Below, one piece after another: positions 16,870-33,359 of a stretch of DNA of 64,000 bases (position 1 is its first letter; every line of letters starts with the position of its first letter). Under the pieces are notes generated by a model. That model made no database searches, was not told where the DNA came from, and worked only from the letters and a program-made list of their open reading frames with translations. Origin of the DNA: Rhizobiales bacterium Ga0077545 (GTDB lineage Bacteria > Pseudomonadota > Alphaproteobacteria > Rhizobiales > Methylopilaceae); assembly GCA_001464335.1 (NCBI GenBank), contig LNEV01000006.1, positions 62,001-126,000 on the forward strand, given 5' to 3'. The translations under genes were made by a program, and so were the position numbers.

Positions 16870-18669
16870 TCAGCGAACGGTCAGCCCGGCGGTTCGCGCC
16901 CCATCGATCAGGAGGTCCGACAATTCGGGATCGAAATGAAGAAGGCTGAGGTCCGTGCGCATCTGCAGGCCGTAATCGGGTCTTTGGCGCAGCAATTCCT
17001 CCAGATCGCGCATGGCCGCCGCCTGCTGCCCGGCTTTGGCGTGGCTTGCCGCACACAGAACATCCATCAGAGGAATCTGCCCCCGATCCATCCCCTGCAG
17101 AAGCTGGTGCGCTTTTTCAAACTGATGGCTCCTGTACGCATCGAGCGCCAATACGAATTGTGCGCCCGGCCGCACACGGCCGGAAAGTTCTTGGGACCGC
17201 TCGATGTAAGACAGGCCTCCTTCCCGGTCTCCCCTTACATAGGTCCGAATGCCGACGGCGTACAAAATTTCGGGATCGTTCGGATTGAGCTGAAGCGCCT
17301 TTTTGGCCGCGTGATCGGACGCGGCAAAGTCCCCGAGGCGGAAATGGCTGGCAAGAAGCGCAAGTTGTGAAAAGCCCGAACGCGGGTCGAGCTGAACCGC
17401 ACGCTCGCCGGCGGCAAGCGCCATGTGGGGCAGGTTTTCATCGCGAATGCCGGACATGCGCCACGGCCGTTCCTCATAAAGATAGGCAAGTGCCAAAGCG
17501 GCCCACGCATCCGCATAGTCCGGCTCAAAGGCGACGGTGCGCTCAAGGCATGCGCGGACGCGTTTCTGCCGACTCCCATCCGGTGATACGAACAGAGCGC
17601 GCGCCTGAAGGACACAGCGATAGCCAATCGCGTTCGACTTGAACTGGGCTGAAATGTCCGACCCGACAATGCCATAAGGTTCCGCGACACGCGAGGCGAC
17701 GCGGGCCGCAATGCGGTCTTCGAGTTTGTAGGGCAAATTCCCGACGGTCGACTGGTCGAATGTTTCGGACCACACCGTTTCCGACGTCCGGGCGTTCAGA
17801 ATGCTCCACCAGAACCGCAAGGATCCATCGGTCACGCGGAGATTGGACGTCAATATGTAATCGAGTTCTGCCTGCACCGGTTCACGTGTGCCGCTTGCGC
17901 GGCCCTCCCGCACATGAACCAGTTTCAGGCCAGGAAATCGCGACAGGCTGGACACGATGGACAAAGTGAGACCGTCGGCAACGGCGCGGCCTTCCGCCTG
18001 CTCTTCCGCGGTGGCAACGGACTCGATGGCCAGAACCGGCACATCGCGCGAACTCCCATTTTGCGACGGCAGGAGCCAGAAAAGACCTGCGAAGATCAGG
18101 CCCCCGATCGCCAGTCCTGCGAGCTGTTTGCGGGACACAGAAACGGCAGGATGGAGGCTCTTGCGCCCCCCGGACCGGCCCGGCGTTTCGCCGGGAGCAT
18201 CCGCATCATCTGGACTTTTGGCCTCGGCGTGACCGCTTTGTTGCGGCTCCCGCCATCGATAAAAGTGCGGGACATAACCGCCTTTCGGCAAGTCGATGCG
18301 TGTGTCCGCCTTGACGCCATCCTGCGCGTAATAATCCGCGAGAGCGCCGCGCAGACGCACGGCCTCGATGCGCACGATTGGATCGGAGATGCTGTCGAAC
18401 GTTGGTGCGCGCCCGAACACATCGACCGCGATCGTGTATGACTTGATCCGCGCTTCCCGCCCGGCCAAAGTCTCCTCGACGACGAATCGCAGAAACCGGC
18501 GGTTCCGCTCCGACATATGAAGACGATCATCCGAAAGGAGCTGATCCAGAGCCGTGCTGATCTCATCGGACCCGATGGCGTCCCGACGTTCTGTACTTAC
18601 TACGTCGCCATCGGCGCAACCCGTTCCGGGAGACGCGCGCGGTTCGTGCAGGGCATGGATAGGACGCAT
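16870..18669 (-). CDS. Membrane-anchored TPR protein with rhizobial-type N-terminal domain
   Basis: This 599-residue protein has three parts. The N-terminal domain (about residues 35-137: LSDDRLHMSERNRRFLRFVV, FDSISDPIVRIEAVRLRGAL, LPKGGYVPHF) is common in Hyphomicrobiales ahead of cyclase or TolB-like/TPR regions. One membrane segment lies near residues 183-200 (LAGLAIGGLIFAGLFWLL). A large C-terminal part has TPR-like repeats (AWAALALAYLYEE, LDPRSGFSQLALLASHFRLG, NDPEILYAVGIRTYV). The layout is like CadC: cytoplasmic N-terminus, periplasmic sensing part. A regulatory role is plausible but no catalytic motif is seen. The start is uncertain; ATG 18669 is the longest likely one. A TGTAACGGTATCA element (18744-18756) lies in its promoter region. 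Confidence 0.75.
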   Translation of the reverse strand: MRPIHALHEPRASPGTGCADGDVVSTERRDAIGSDEISTALDQLLSDDRLHMSERNRRFLRFVVEETLAGREARIKSYTIAVDVFGRAPTFDSISDPIVRIEAVRLRGALADYYAQDGVKADTRIDLPKGGYVPHFYRWREPQQSGHAEAKSPDDADAPGETPGRSGGRKSLHPAVSVSRKQLAGLAIGGLIFAGLFWLLPSQNGSSRDVPVLAIESVATAEEQAEGRAVADGLTLSIVSSLSRFPGLKLVHVREGRASGTREPVQAELDYILTSNLRVTDGSLRFWWSILNARTSETVWSETFDQSTVGNLPYKLEDRIAARVASRVAEPYGIVGSDISAQFKSNAIGYRCVLQARALFVSPDGSRQKRVRACLERTVAFEPDYADAWAALALAYLYEERPWRMSGIRDENLPHMALAAGERAVQLDPRSGFSQLALLASHFRLGDFAASDHAAKKALQLNPNDPEILYAVGIRTYVRGDREGGLSYIERSQELSGRVRPGAQFVLALDAYRSHQFEKAHQLLQGMDRGQIPLMDVLCAASHAKAGQQAAAMRDLEELLRQRPDYGLQMRTDLSLLHFDPELSDLLIDGARTAGLTVR

Positions 18670-19238
18670 ACTTGCCCATCCCTCTCTCGCCGGGATGCGG
18701 TCCGCATCTCGCGATCAATATGAACCCGTCTGCTGCTGTCGCCTGTAACGGTATCATATTCGGCAGTGCTGTACAGAGCCGGCACAGACCCCGCGCGTGC
18801 GGCTTCTTTTCTGGTTAAAACGGGTGGCTCCAAATTGGTGCAAATGAAGCGCAAAACAGCCGGAGCTGCGGTCCGACCGGGATGGTCGGGCTGTCATCCT
18901 CTTCAAACTGAAAGAGAAAGCTGTGCGCATGACGATCCGAGCTCCGCACAGCCCGCGCAGCCGGGGCGCTGCATTCTGTAACTGTTACATCTGCGCCGGT
19001 AACTTCCGGCGGACCTGCTCTTTCACCGACACTGCTTTTTCGCGGCCGGAACATGCCCGGAGATGCGGAGAATCTGTATGGGCCGTCTTACCGACAGTCT
19101 GCATTCCTTCTGCACCGTGATCGCGGCAAGACCCGACGGGCACTTCGCTTTTTGCCTTTATCTGCAGCCCATGCACAACGAGATCGCTGCGGCGCATCCG
19201 CATTCTCTCACGGTTCTGCCAACTTGCGGGGGGCCATC
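18670..19238. other. 569-base divergent intergenic region with two TGTAAC-type elements
   Basis: It lies between the TPR gene (leftward) and the HAD phosphatase gene (rightward). It contains TGTAACGGTATCA (18744-18756) and the perfect palindrome TGTAAC-T-GTTACA (18977-18989). An 8-bp inverted repeat GCTGTGCG/CGCACAGC lies at 18920-18952 with a 17-base spacer. Short open frames exist, but none has a ribosome binding site and recognisable composition. Confidence 0.5.
18977..18989. promoter_or_regulatory. Perfect palindrome TGTAACTGTTACA, candidate repressor site
   Basis: A 6-1-6 perfect inverted repeat 250 bases before the HAD gene and 308 bases before the divergent TPR gene, with a further GTAAC at 18999. 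Imperfect versions occur at 3670-3682, 6298-6310 and 18744-18756. The form is like TetR- or GntR-family operators. The binding protein is unknown. Confidence 0.45.
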
Positions 19239-20150
19239 ATGAACCCTCTGGCATCATGGAATGAAGGTCCGGCCAAAAGCGCGATCTTCGATTTCGTAGC
19301 GCGCGTAACGGACGAAAGAAGCACGGATTTCGTGCCCGTGGCCCGGCGCATCGCCGTGTTCGACAACGATGGCACCCTATGGTGCGAATATCCGATGCAG
19401 ACCCAAGTCTATTTCGGTTTCGCCCAACTGGCGGGACTGGTCGAAAAAGATCCTGAACTGAAGAAGCGCCAGCCGTACAAGGCCTTCCTCGAACACGATC
19501 TTGAAACGCTCCACAGGCTCGGCAAGAAGGCCGTCTTCGAATTTGCCTTCGCAACCCATGCCGGCATGACCGTTACGGAGTTTGACGCGCATGCGCGCGA
19601 CTGGTTCGAAAGCGCCCGCAATCCGAAACTCGACCGGCTTTTCCTGAAATGCGTGTACCGCCCACAGGTCGAACTTCTCGATTATCTGCGGGCCAACGGC
19701 TTCAAGCCGTTCATCGTCTCCGGCGGCGGCATCGACCTCATCCGCGCCTTCGCCGAGACGGCCTATGGTATACCGCCGGAACAGGTGATCGGCTCAAGCC
19801 TGCACATGAAGATCGAGGCGAGCGGGACGACGGTCAATCTTCGCAAGCTTCCCAAGCTCCACAGCTTCGACGACCGTGAGGAGAAGGTCGTCAATATCGG
19901 CCTGCACATCGGGTGCCGGCCGATCCTGTGCTTCGGCAATTCGGACGGCGATCTCGCCATGATGCGCTACACCATGACCGGCGACGGTCCGCGCTTCGCG
20001 CTTCTCCTCCACCACGACGACGCCGCGCGGGAATTCGCCTACGACCGCGACTTCAAGCTCAGCCCTCTGCGGGAGGCGCTCGAAACCGCCGCCGAACATC
20101 GCATCCAGGTTGTCAGCATGGCCAAGGACTGGAGCGAGGTGTTCGTGTGA
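19239..20150 (+). CDS. HAD-superfamily phosphatase (phosphoserine-phosphatase-like)
   Basis: This 303-residue cytoplasmic hydrolase carries the HAD motifs: nucleophile Asp42 and acid Asp44 in VFDNDGTLW, Ser161 in FIVSGGGID (motif II), and the Mg-binding acids in CFGNSDGDLAMM (Asp236, motif IV). The motif spacing and the helical cap between motifs I and II are those of the SerB-like type. The substrate is not predictable. The ATG at 19239 follows a purine-rich GCGGGGGGCC; the frame is open further upstream to 19053 but without family similarity. The gene lies downstream of two TGTAAC-type elements. Confidence 0.85.
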   Translation: MNPLASWNEGPAKSAIFDFVARVTDERSTDFVPVARRIAVFDNDGTLWCEYPMQTQVYFGFAQLAGLVEKDPELKKRQPYKAFLEHDLETLHRLGKKAVFEFAFATHAGMTVTEFDAHARDWFESARNPKLDRLFLKCVYRPQVELLDYLRANGFKPFIVSGGGIDLIRAFAETAYGIPPEQVIGSSLHMKIEASGTTVNLRKLPKLHSFDDREEKVVNIGLHIGCRPILCFGNSDGDLAMMRYTMTGDGPRFALLLHHDDAAREFAYDRDFKLSPLREALETAAEHRIQVVSMAKDWSEVFV

Positions 20151-20238
20151 TGAACGCGACCGATCGCAGCGGCACGGTTGAAAAACGACAGAAGGGACGA
20201 TCGCACTGACCCAAGGGCTGGGACAAAGGAGATACAAC

Positions 20239-20664
20239 ATGCGTATCCGAACAGCATCTTTCCTCGCTTGCGCGCTGGCCGTCATGCTGCATGGCGGGCC
20301 AGCGTCCGCCAACCATCCCGCCCAGATCGGCACATCGGTCTGGACCGGCGAATTCGCCCATGAGGATGCGGCGTTCACCGAAGCCCAGGCCAGGCGGCGC
20401 ACGACGACGCGCGTCGGGCCACGCGGCAACGTCACCAGGCGTACTGTCGTCAGGCCGGGTGTGAGACCGGTCAGACCCGGACCGTGGGTGCGCCCCGGCT
20501 ATCGGTGGCGCCCAGGTGGCGCGATCGCAGCCGGTGCCGCGCTCGGCTTTGTCGCGGCGGGAACGGCCGCCGCTTGGGCAGGCCCGGCGCCCGCACGCGG
20601 GATGTGCTGGTACTACACCGACCGAAGCCGCCGGAACGGCTTCTGGGACTACTGCCCCCGCTGA
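20239..20664 (+). CDS. Small exported protein of unknown function
   Basis: This 141-residue product starts with a signal peptide (MRIRTASFLACALAVMLHGG, cut probably after ASA). An Arg/Thr/Val-rich middle (RRRTTTRVGPRGNVTRRTVV), a Pro/Trp-rich stretch (RPGPWVRPGYRWRPGG), a glycine-alanine hydrophobic segment (AIAAGAALGFVAAGTAAAW) and CWYYTDRSRRNGFWDYCP follow. The 'glycine zipper-like helix plus CWYYTD..R..GFWD.C' ending is common in small alphaproteobacterial envelope proteins. No enzymatic motif is present. The ATG at 20239 follows AAAGGAG. A strong hairpin follows the gene. Confidence 0.75.
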   Translation: MRIRTASFLACALAVMLHGGPASANHPAQIGTSVWTGEFAHEDAAFTEAQARRRTTTRVGPRGNVTRRTVVRPGVRPVRPGPWVRPGYRWRPGGAIAAGAALGFVAAGTAAAWAGPAPARGMCWYYTDRSRRNGFWDYCPR

Positions 20665-20676
20665 TCCTGTACGGCA

Positions 20677-20700
20677 TAGCGAGGCGTCCGCGCCTCGCTA
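20677..20700 (+). terminator. Hairpin terminator after the small exported protein gene
   Basis: TAGCGAGGCG (20677-20686) and CGCCTCGCTA (20691-20700) form a perfect 10-bp stem with a TCCG loop, 12 bases after the stop. Only a short pyrimidine stretch (CCTT) follows. Confidence 0.6.
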
Positions 20701-20985
20701 CCTTCGCCTTGGCAAAAGCATGTCGTTACGCGGTGAAACCCATCCCCGAAATTTTGGCGGACCGCACGACCTTGTGCAGCACCTGCGGAAATTAAGATAT
20801 TCCCGCCGGGGCCGCTCCATCATCGGCCCTGCTCTTTACCACCCCGCACCGGACCACCGAGCGACGAGCGTCATCCCCTAGAACATTGCGACTGCTGGAT
20901 ATTGCCGGAACTGGCGTCCCCCCAAGCATTCGCGCCACGGAATGACAGATTTACTTCGGTGCGACCCCGGAAATTAAATATATAA

Positions 20986-21014
20986 CAATTTTAAGTTTAC
21001 GACTTTTGTATAAT
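20986..21014 (+). promoter_or_regulatory. Likely promoter of the LuxR-type regulator gene
   Basis: A perfect TATAAT lies at 21009-21014 inside an AT-rich stretch, 55 bases before the ATG at 21069. The -35 region at normal spacing (CAATTT, 20986-20991) is poor, so an activator may be needed. Confidence 0.4.
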
Positions 21015-21068
21015 CGGGCTACGTTGGTCACCCAAGCGCCGCGGGGGGATAAAGGCCGGGAGGCCACG

Positions 21069-21731
21069 ATGGTACGCGCGTCTGTAGCGTTGGTGGATGA
21101 GCACCCTCTTTTCCTGGCTGGGCTTTCCAGCCTTCTCACGGTGACCGGCGGCTATTCGGTCGTTGCGACAGGACGGTCCTTCGCGGACGCGAAGGAGATT
21201 CTGCGCGAGCACAAGCCCGATATTCTCATCACGGAAATCACGCAGCCCGGAGATGCGTTCGGTACTCTGCGCGACATGCCCGCGATCTCGCGCCGGACGA
21301 AGATCGTCGTCTGTACGGCGCGCACGGATGTCGACGGCGCCGTCCGCGCGCTCGATGCCGGGGCCAGCGGTTATGTGCTCAAAGGCAGCAGCGAGCTGGA
21401 TCTCATGGCCGCGCTCGATGCCGTTTCGCGCGGCGAAACCTTCATCAATCAAGGCTTTGCTGCAAAAATCATCGGTTCCATGCGCGAATCCGCAATGCTC
21501 AAGGCCGCGGCCGAAAAGGAAAAGCTGACTTTGCGCGAGCAGCAGATCGTTCAGCATCTGCTTCAGGGGCACACCAACCGCGAAATCGCCCAGAATCTGG
21601 CGATCAGCGAAAAGACCGTCAAACACTACATGACGATCATCATGCAAAAACTGCACGCGCGGAACCGCCTCGAAGTCGTCATCGCCGCGCAGGGCCTGCC
21701 GGGACAAGGCGCAACCCGCTACACCCAATAA
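21069..21731 (+). CDS. LuxR/NarL-type response regulator with Glu in place of the phospho-acceptor Asp
   Basis: This 220-residue regulator has an N-terminal receiver domain and a C-terminal LuxR helix-turn-helix (about residues 155-208: LTLREQQIVQHLLQG, TNREIAQNLAISEKTVKHY). In the receiver, Asp10-Glu11 (VDEHPL), Thr83 (VVCTART) and Lys105 (YVLKGS) are in place. The acceptor position is Glu56, in PDILITEITQP, where PD..L.D..MP is expected. Glu can mimic phospho-Asp, so the protein may be constitutively active or controlled otherwise. No histidine kinase is adjacent. It precedes the giant peroxidase gene, separated by a strong terminator, and may control it. The ATG at 21069 is used; the frame is open to 21006 without support. 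Confidence 0.88.
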   Translation: MVRASVALVDEHPLFLAGLSSLLTVTGGYSVVATGRSFADAKEILREHKPDILITEITQPGDAFGTLRDMPAISRRTKIVVCTARTDVDGAVRALDAGASGYVLKGSSELDLMAALDAVSRGETFINQGFAAKIIGSMRESAMLKAAAEKEKLTLREQQIVQHLLQGHTNREIAQNLAISEKTVKHYMTIIMQKLHARNRLEVVIAAQGLPGQGATRYTQ

Positions 21732-22034
21732 GAAGCTCTCCTCCCTGCCCTGAACGCCGCGCCCTGCGCGGCGTTTTCGTTCAGGTCTTAGGTCCGCGAC
21801 GCGTGGGACCAAGGTCCGAAGCCGTGCCTGCCGATGGTCGCGGGCACGGACCGGACCTCCATCCATGAAATCGTTCGACCTTGTGAAGTCGCTCTCCTTG
21901 TAAAGACGGACAACAGTGAACCCCATCGCGCAGTGCCGCAAATGCCGGTCTGCGCAGCATGTCACGGGCGAAATTTCATTCGCCGACGGGTTCACTTCGC
22001 CGGATCTTTTGATCGTCAGGCTCGGGAGGATGTC
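21732..22034. other. Leader region of the giant peroxidase gene
   Basis: This 303-base gap holds the terminator at 21753-21780 and then about 250 bases before the peroxidase ATG. The peroxidase frame stays open upstream to 21834, but those codons look unlike the family N-terminus and lack a ribosome binding site. No clear -35/-10 pair or riboswitch-like structure was recognised. Confidence 0.45.
21753..21780 (+). terminator. Rho-independent terminator after the LuxR-type regulator
   Basis: AACGCCGCG (21753-21761) and CGCGGCGTT (21767-21775) form a perfect 9-bp stem with a 5-base loop, followed by TTCGT within a TTTTCGTT stretch. The peroxidase gene downstream therefore probably has its own promoter. 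Confidence 0.8.
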
Positions 22035-31559
<9,525 letters not shown>

Positions 31560-31572
31560 TCCCATCCCAGAC

Positions 31573-31598
31573 GGGCGGACCGGTTTTCCGGCCCGCCC
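31573..31598 (+). terminator. Hairpin between the peroxidase gene and the secretion ATPase gene
   Basis: GGGCGGACCGG (31573-31583) pairs with CCGGCCCGCCC (31588-31598), an 11-bp stem with one mismatch and a TTTT loop, 14 bases after the stop. No T-run follows, so it is more likely to protect the 9.5-kb upstream message or to reduce readthrough than to stop all transcription. It could set a high substrate-to-exporter ratio. Confidence 0.55.
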
Positions 31599-31619
31599 CT
31601 TGCGGAAAGCGTTATTCCC

Positions 31620-33359
31620 ATGAGTTCCAATAGGCGGCCTCCCCGCAAGGAAGATGCAACGAAGCTGATCTCCGGCTTCCGCGGCGTTCTTCTGTTTCTC
31701 TTTCTCGTCTCGGGCATCATCAACATCCTCGCCCTGACGGGATCGTTCTACATGCTGCAGATCTATGACCGGGCGCTGACCGGCGGCAGCATCGCGACTC
31801 TGATGGCGCTGTCGGTGCTTGCCATCGGGCTCTATCTCTTCCAGGGCGTGTTCGACGTCATCCGCAGCCAGGTTCTCGTGCGCGTCGGAGCGCGCCTCGA
31901 CAAGAAGATCGCGCCGCTGGCGCACAGCGTCGCCATCGACATGCCCCGGTTCGGCTTCTCGACGGCCGAAGCTCTCGAGCGCGGCCGCGATGTCGACACG
32001 GTGCGCGGATTCCTCGGCAGCCAGGGGCCGATTGCCCTGTTCGATCTGCCGTGGATGCCGATCTATCTCATCTTCGTCTACCTGCTGCACCCCTATCTCG
32101 GCGGCCTTGCGCTCGGCGGAGCGATCGTGCTGGCCCTTTTGACGCTCGCGACTGAGCTGATGACGCGGCGTCTCGCCTCCCGGACGCAGCAGGCCGCCAT
32201 TACACGCAACATGATTGCCGATTCCAACGCCCGCAACGCCGACATTCTGAAGGCGATGGGCTTTGCGGGGCGTGCCGTGCAGCGTTTCAACGCGGCGAAC
32301 CAGGAACACCTCGAATTGCAGACGCGCACAAACGACATCACCGGAACCTTCGGCGCCGTCTCGCGGGTGCTGCGCATGCTGCTGCAATCGGCGCTACTGG
32401 GCCTCGGGGCCTATCTCACCATAAAGGGCGAGCTGTCCGCGGGAGCGATCATCGCTTCCTCCGTCGCCTCCTCGCGGGCGCTCGCACCGATAGATCTGGC
32501 CATCGGCAACTGGAAAAGCGTGGTCGCCGCGCGCCAGGCCTATGGCCGCCTCAAGGAGACCGTCATTACGCTGTCCAAGGCCGAGGACCCGATGCCGCTG
32601 CCCGCCCCCGCGTCTGCCTTGCGGGTCGAGAAGATAACGGTGGCTGCTCCGGCGTCCGGCCGCATCCTCCTCAGCGAGGTGGGCTTCGAACTGAAAGCCG
32701 GAGAAGCGCTCGGCGTGATCGGCCCGAGCGCCGGCGGCAAGACGACGCTTGTGCGGGCGCTGACGGGCGTGTGGCCGGTTCTGCGCGGCAGCGTGCGTCT
32801 GGACGAGGCGGAACTGACCCAATGGAACGATGCCGATCTCGGCCGTTCGGTCGGCTATCTGCCGCAGGAAGTGGCGCTCCTCGATGCCACTATCGGCGAA
32901 AACATCAGCCGTTTCGAGGAAGACGCCGATCCCCGCAAGATCATTGCTGCGGCGCAGGCGGCGGGCGTGCATGAGATGATCGTGCGCCTGCCCGAAGGCT
33001 ACAAGACGCGGATCGGCCCGCAGGGCGCTGTGCTCTCGGCCGGCCAGCGCCAGCGCGTCGGGCTTGCCCGCGCGCTGTACGGCGAACCTTTCCTCGTCGT
33101 GCTCGACGAGCCGAACTCCAATCTCGACAACGAGGGCGAATTGGCGCTGACGGCGGCCATTTCCGGCATCCGCGCCCGCGGCGGCATCGCCATCGTGGTC
33201 GCGCACCGGCCGAGCGCGCTCGCCGCGATCGATCTCGTCGCCGTCATCCAGAACGGACGCCTCGCAGGGTTCGGCCCGAAGGAGGAAATCATATCGTCCC
33301 CCGCCCGCCCGGCAGCCGCCGCCAAACGCAGAACAACCGAGATAAAGGTGCCCGCATGA
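31620..33359 (+). CDS. prtD: Type I secretion system permease/ATPase
   Basis: This 579-residue ABC exporter has an N-terminal membrane domain (FLFLVSGIINILALTGSFYMLQIYDRAL is the start of the PrtD/LapB-like family; the YMLQIYDRVL motif is typical). The C-terminal ATPase has Walker A GPSAGGKTT (about 368-376), signature LSAGQRQRVGLARAL (about 472) and Walker B FLVVLDEPNSNLD. It lacks the N-terminal C39-like domain of HlyB, as PrtD does. It should drive export of the peroxidase (22035-31559) and perhaps the RTX protein that follows. The last codons overlap the start of the next gene (ATGA). Confidence 0.93.
   Translation: MSSNRRPPRKEDATKLISGFRGVLLFLFLVSGIINILALTGSFYMLQIYDRALTGGSIATLMALSVLAIGLYLFQGVFDVIRSQVLVRVGARLDKKIAPLAHSVAIDMPRFGFSTAEALERGRDVDTVRGFLGSQGPIALFDLPWMPIYLIFVYLLHPYLGGLALGGAIVLALLTLATELMTRRLASRTQQAAITRNMIADSNARNADILKAMGFAGRAVQRFNAANQEHLELQTRTNDITGTFGAVSRVLRMLLQSALLGLGAYLTIKGELSAGAIIASSVASSRALAPIDLAIGNWKSVVAARQAYGRLKETVITLSKAEDPMPLPAPASALRVEKITVAAPASGRILLSEVGFELKAGEALGVIGPSAGGKTTLVRALTGVWPVLRGSVRLDEAELTQWNDADLGRSVGYLPQEVALLDATIGENISRFEEDADPRKIIAAAQAAGVHEMIVRLPEGYKTRIGPQGAVLSAGQRQRVGLARALYGEPFLVVLDEPNSNLDNEGELALTAAISGIRARGGIAIVVAHRPSALAAIDLVAVIQNGRLAGFGPKEEIISSPARPAAAAKRRTTEIKVPA

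Larger units (their letters stand above)
20665..21068. other. 404-base intergenic region upstream of the LuxR-type regulator
   Basis: The left end holds the hairpin at 20677-20700. The middle shows nothing recognisable. The right end (about 20970-21015) is sharply AT-rich compared with its surroundings and holds a consensus -10 box, so it is the likely promoter region for the regulator at 21069. Confidence 0.5.

Noticed and set aside
18766-18981. Small plus-strand frame of 71 codons in the 18670-19238 gap
   Set aside because: No ribosome binding site, no hydrophobic or conserved pattern. It overlaps candidate operator sequences.
21834-22034. N-terminal extension of the giant peroxidase from ATG 21834
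   Set aside because: The extra 67 codons have no ribosome binding site and look unlike the family start. ATG 22035 has GGGAGGA at suitable distance.
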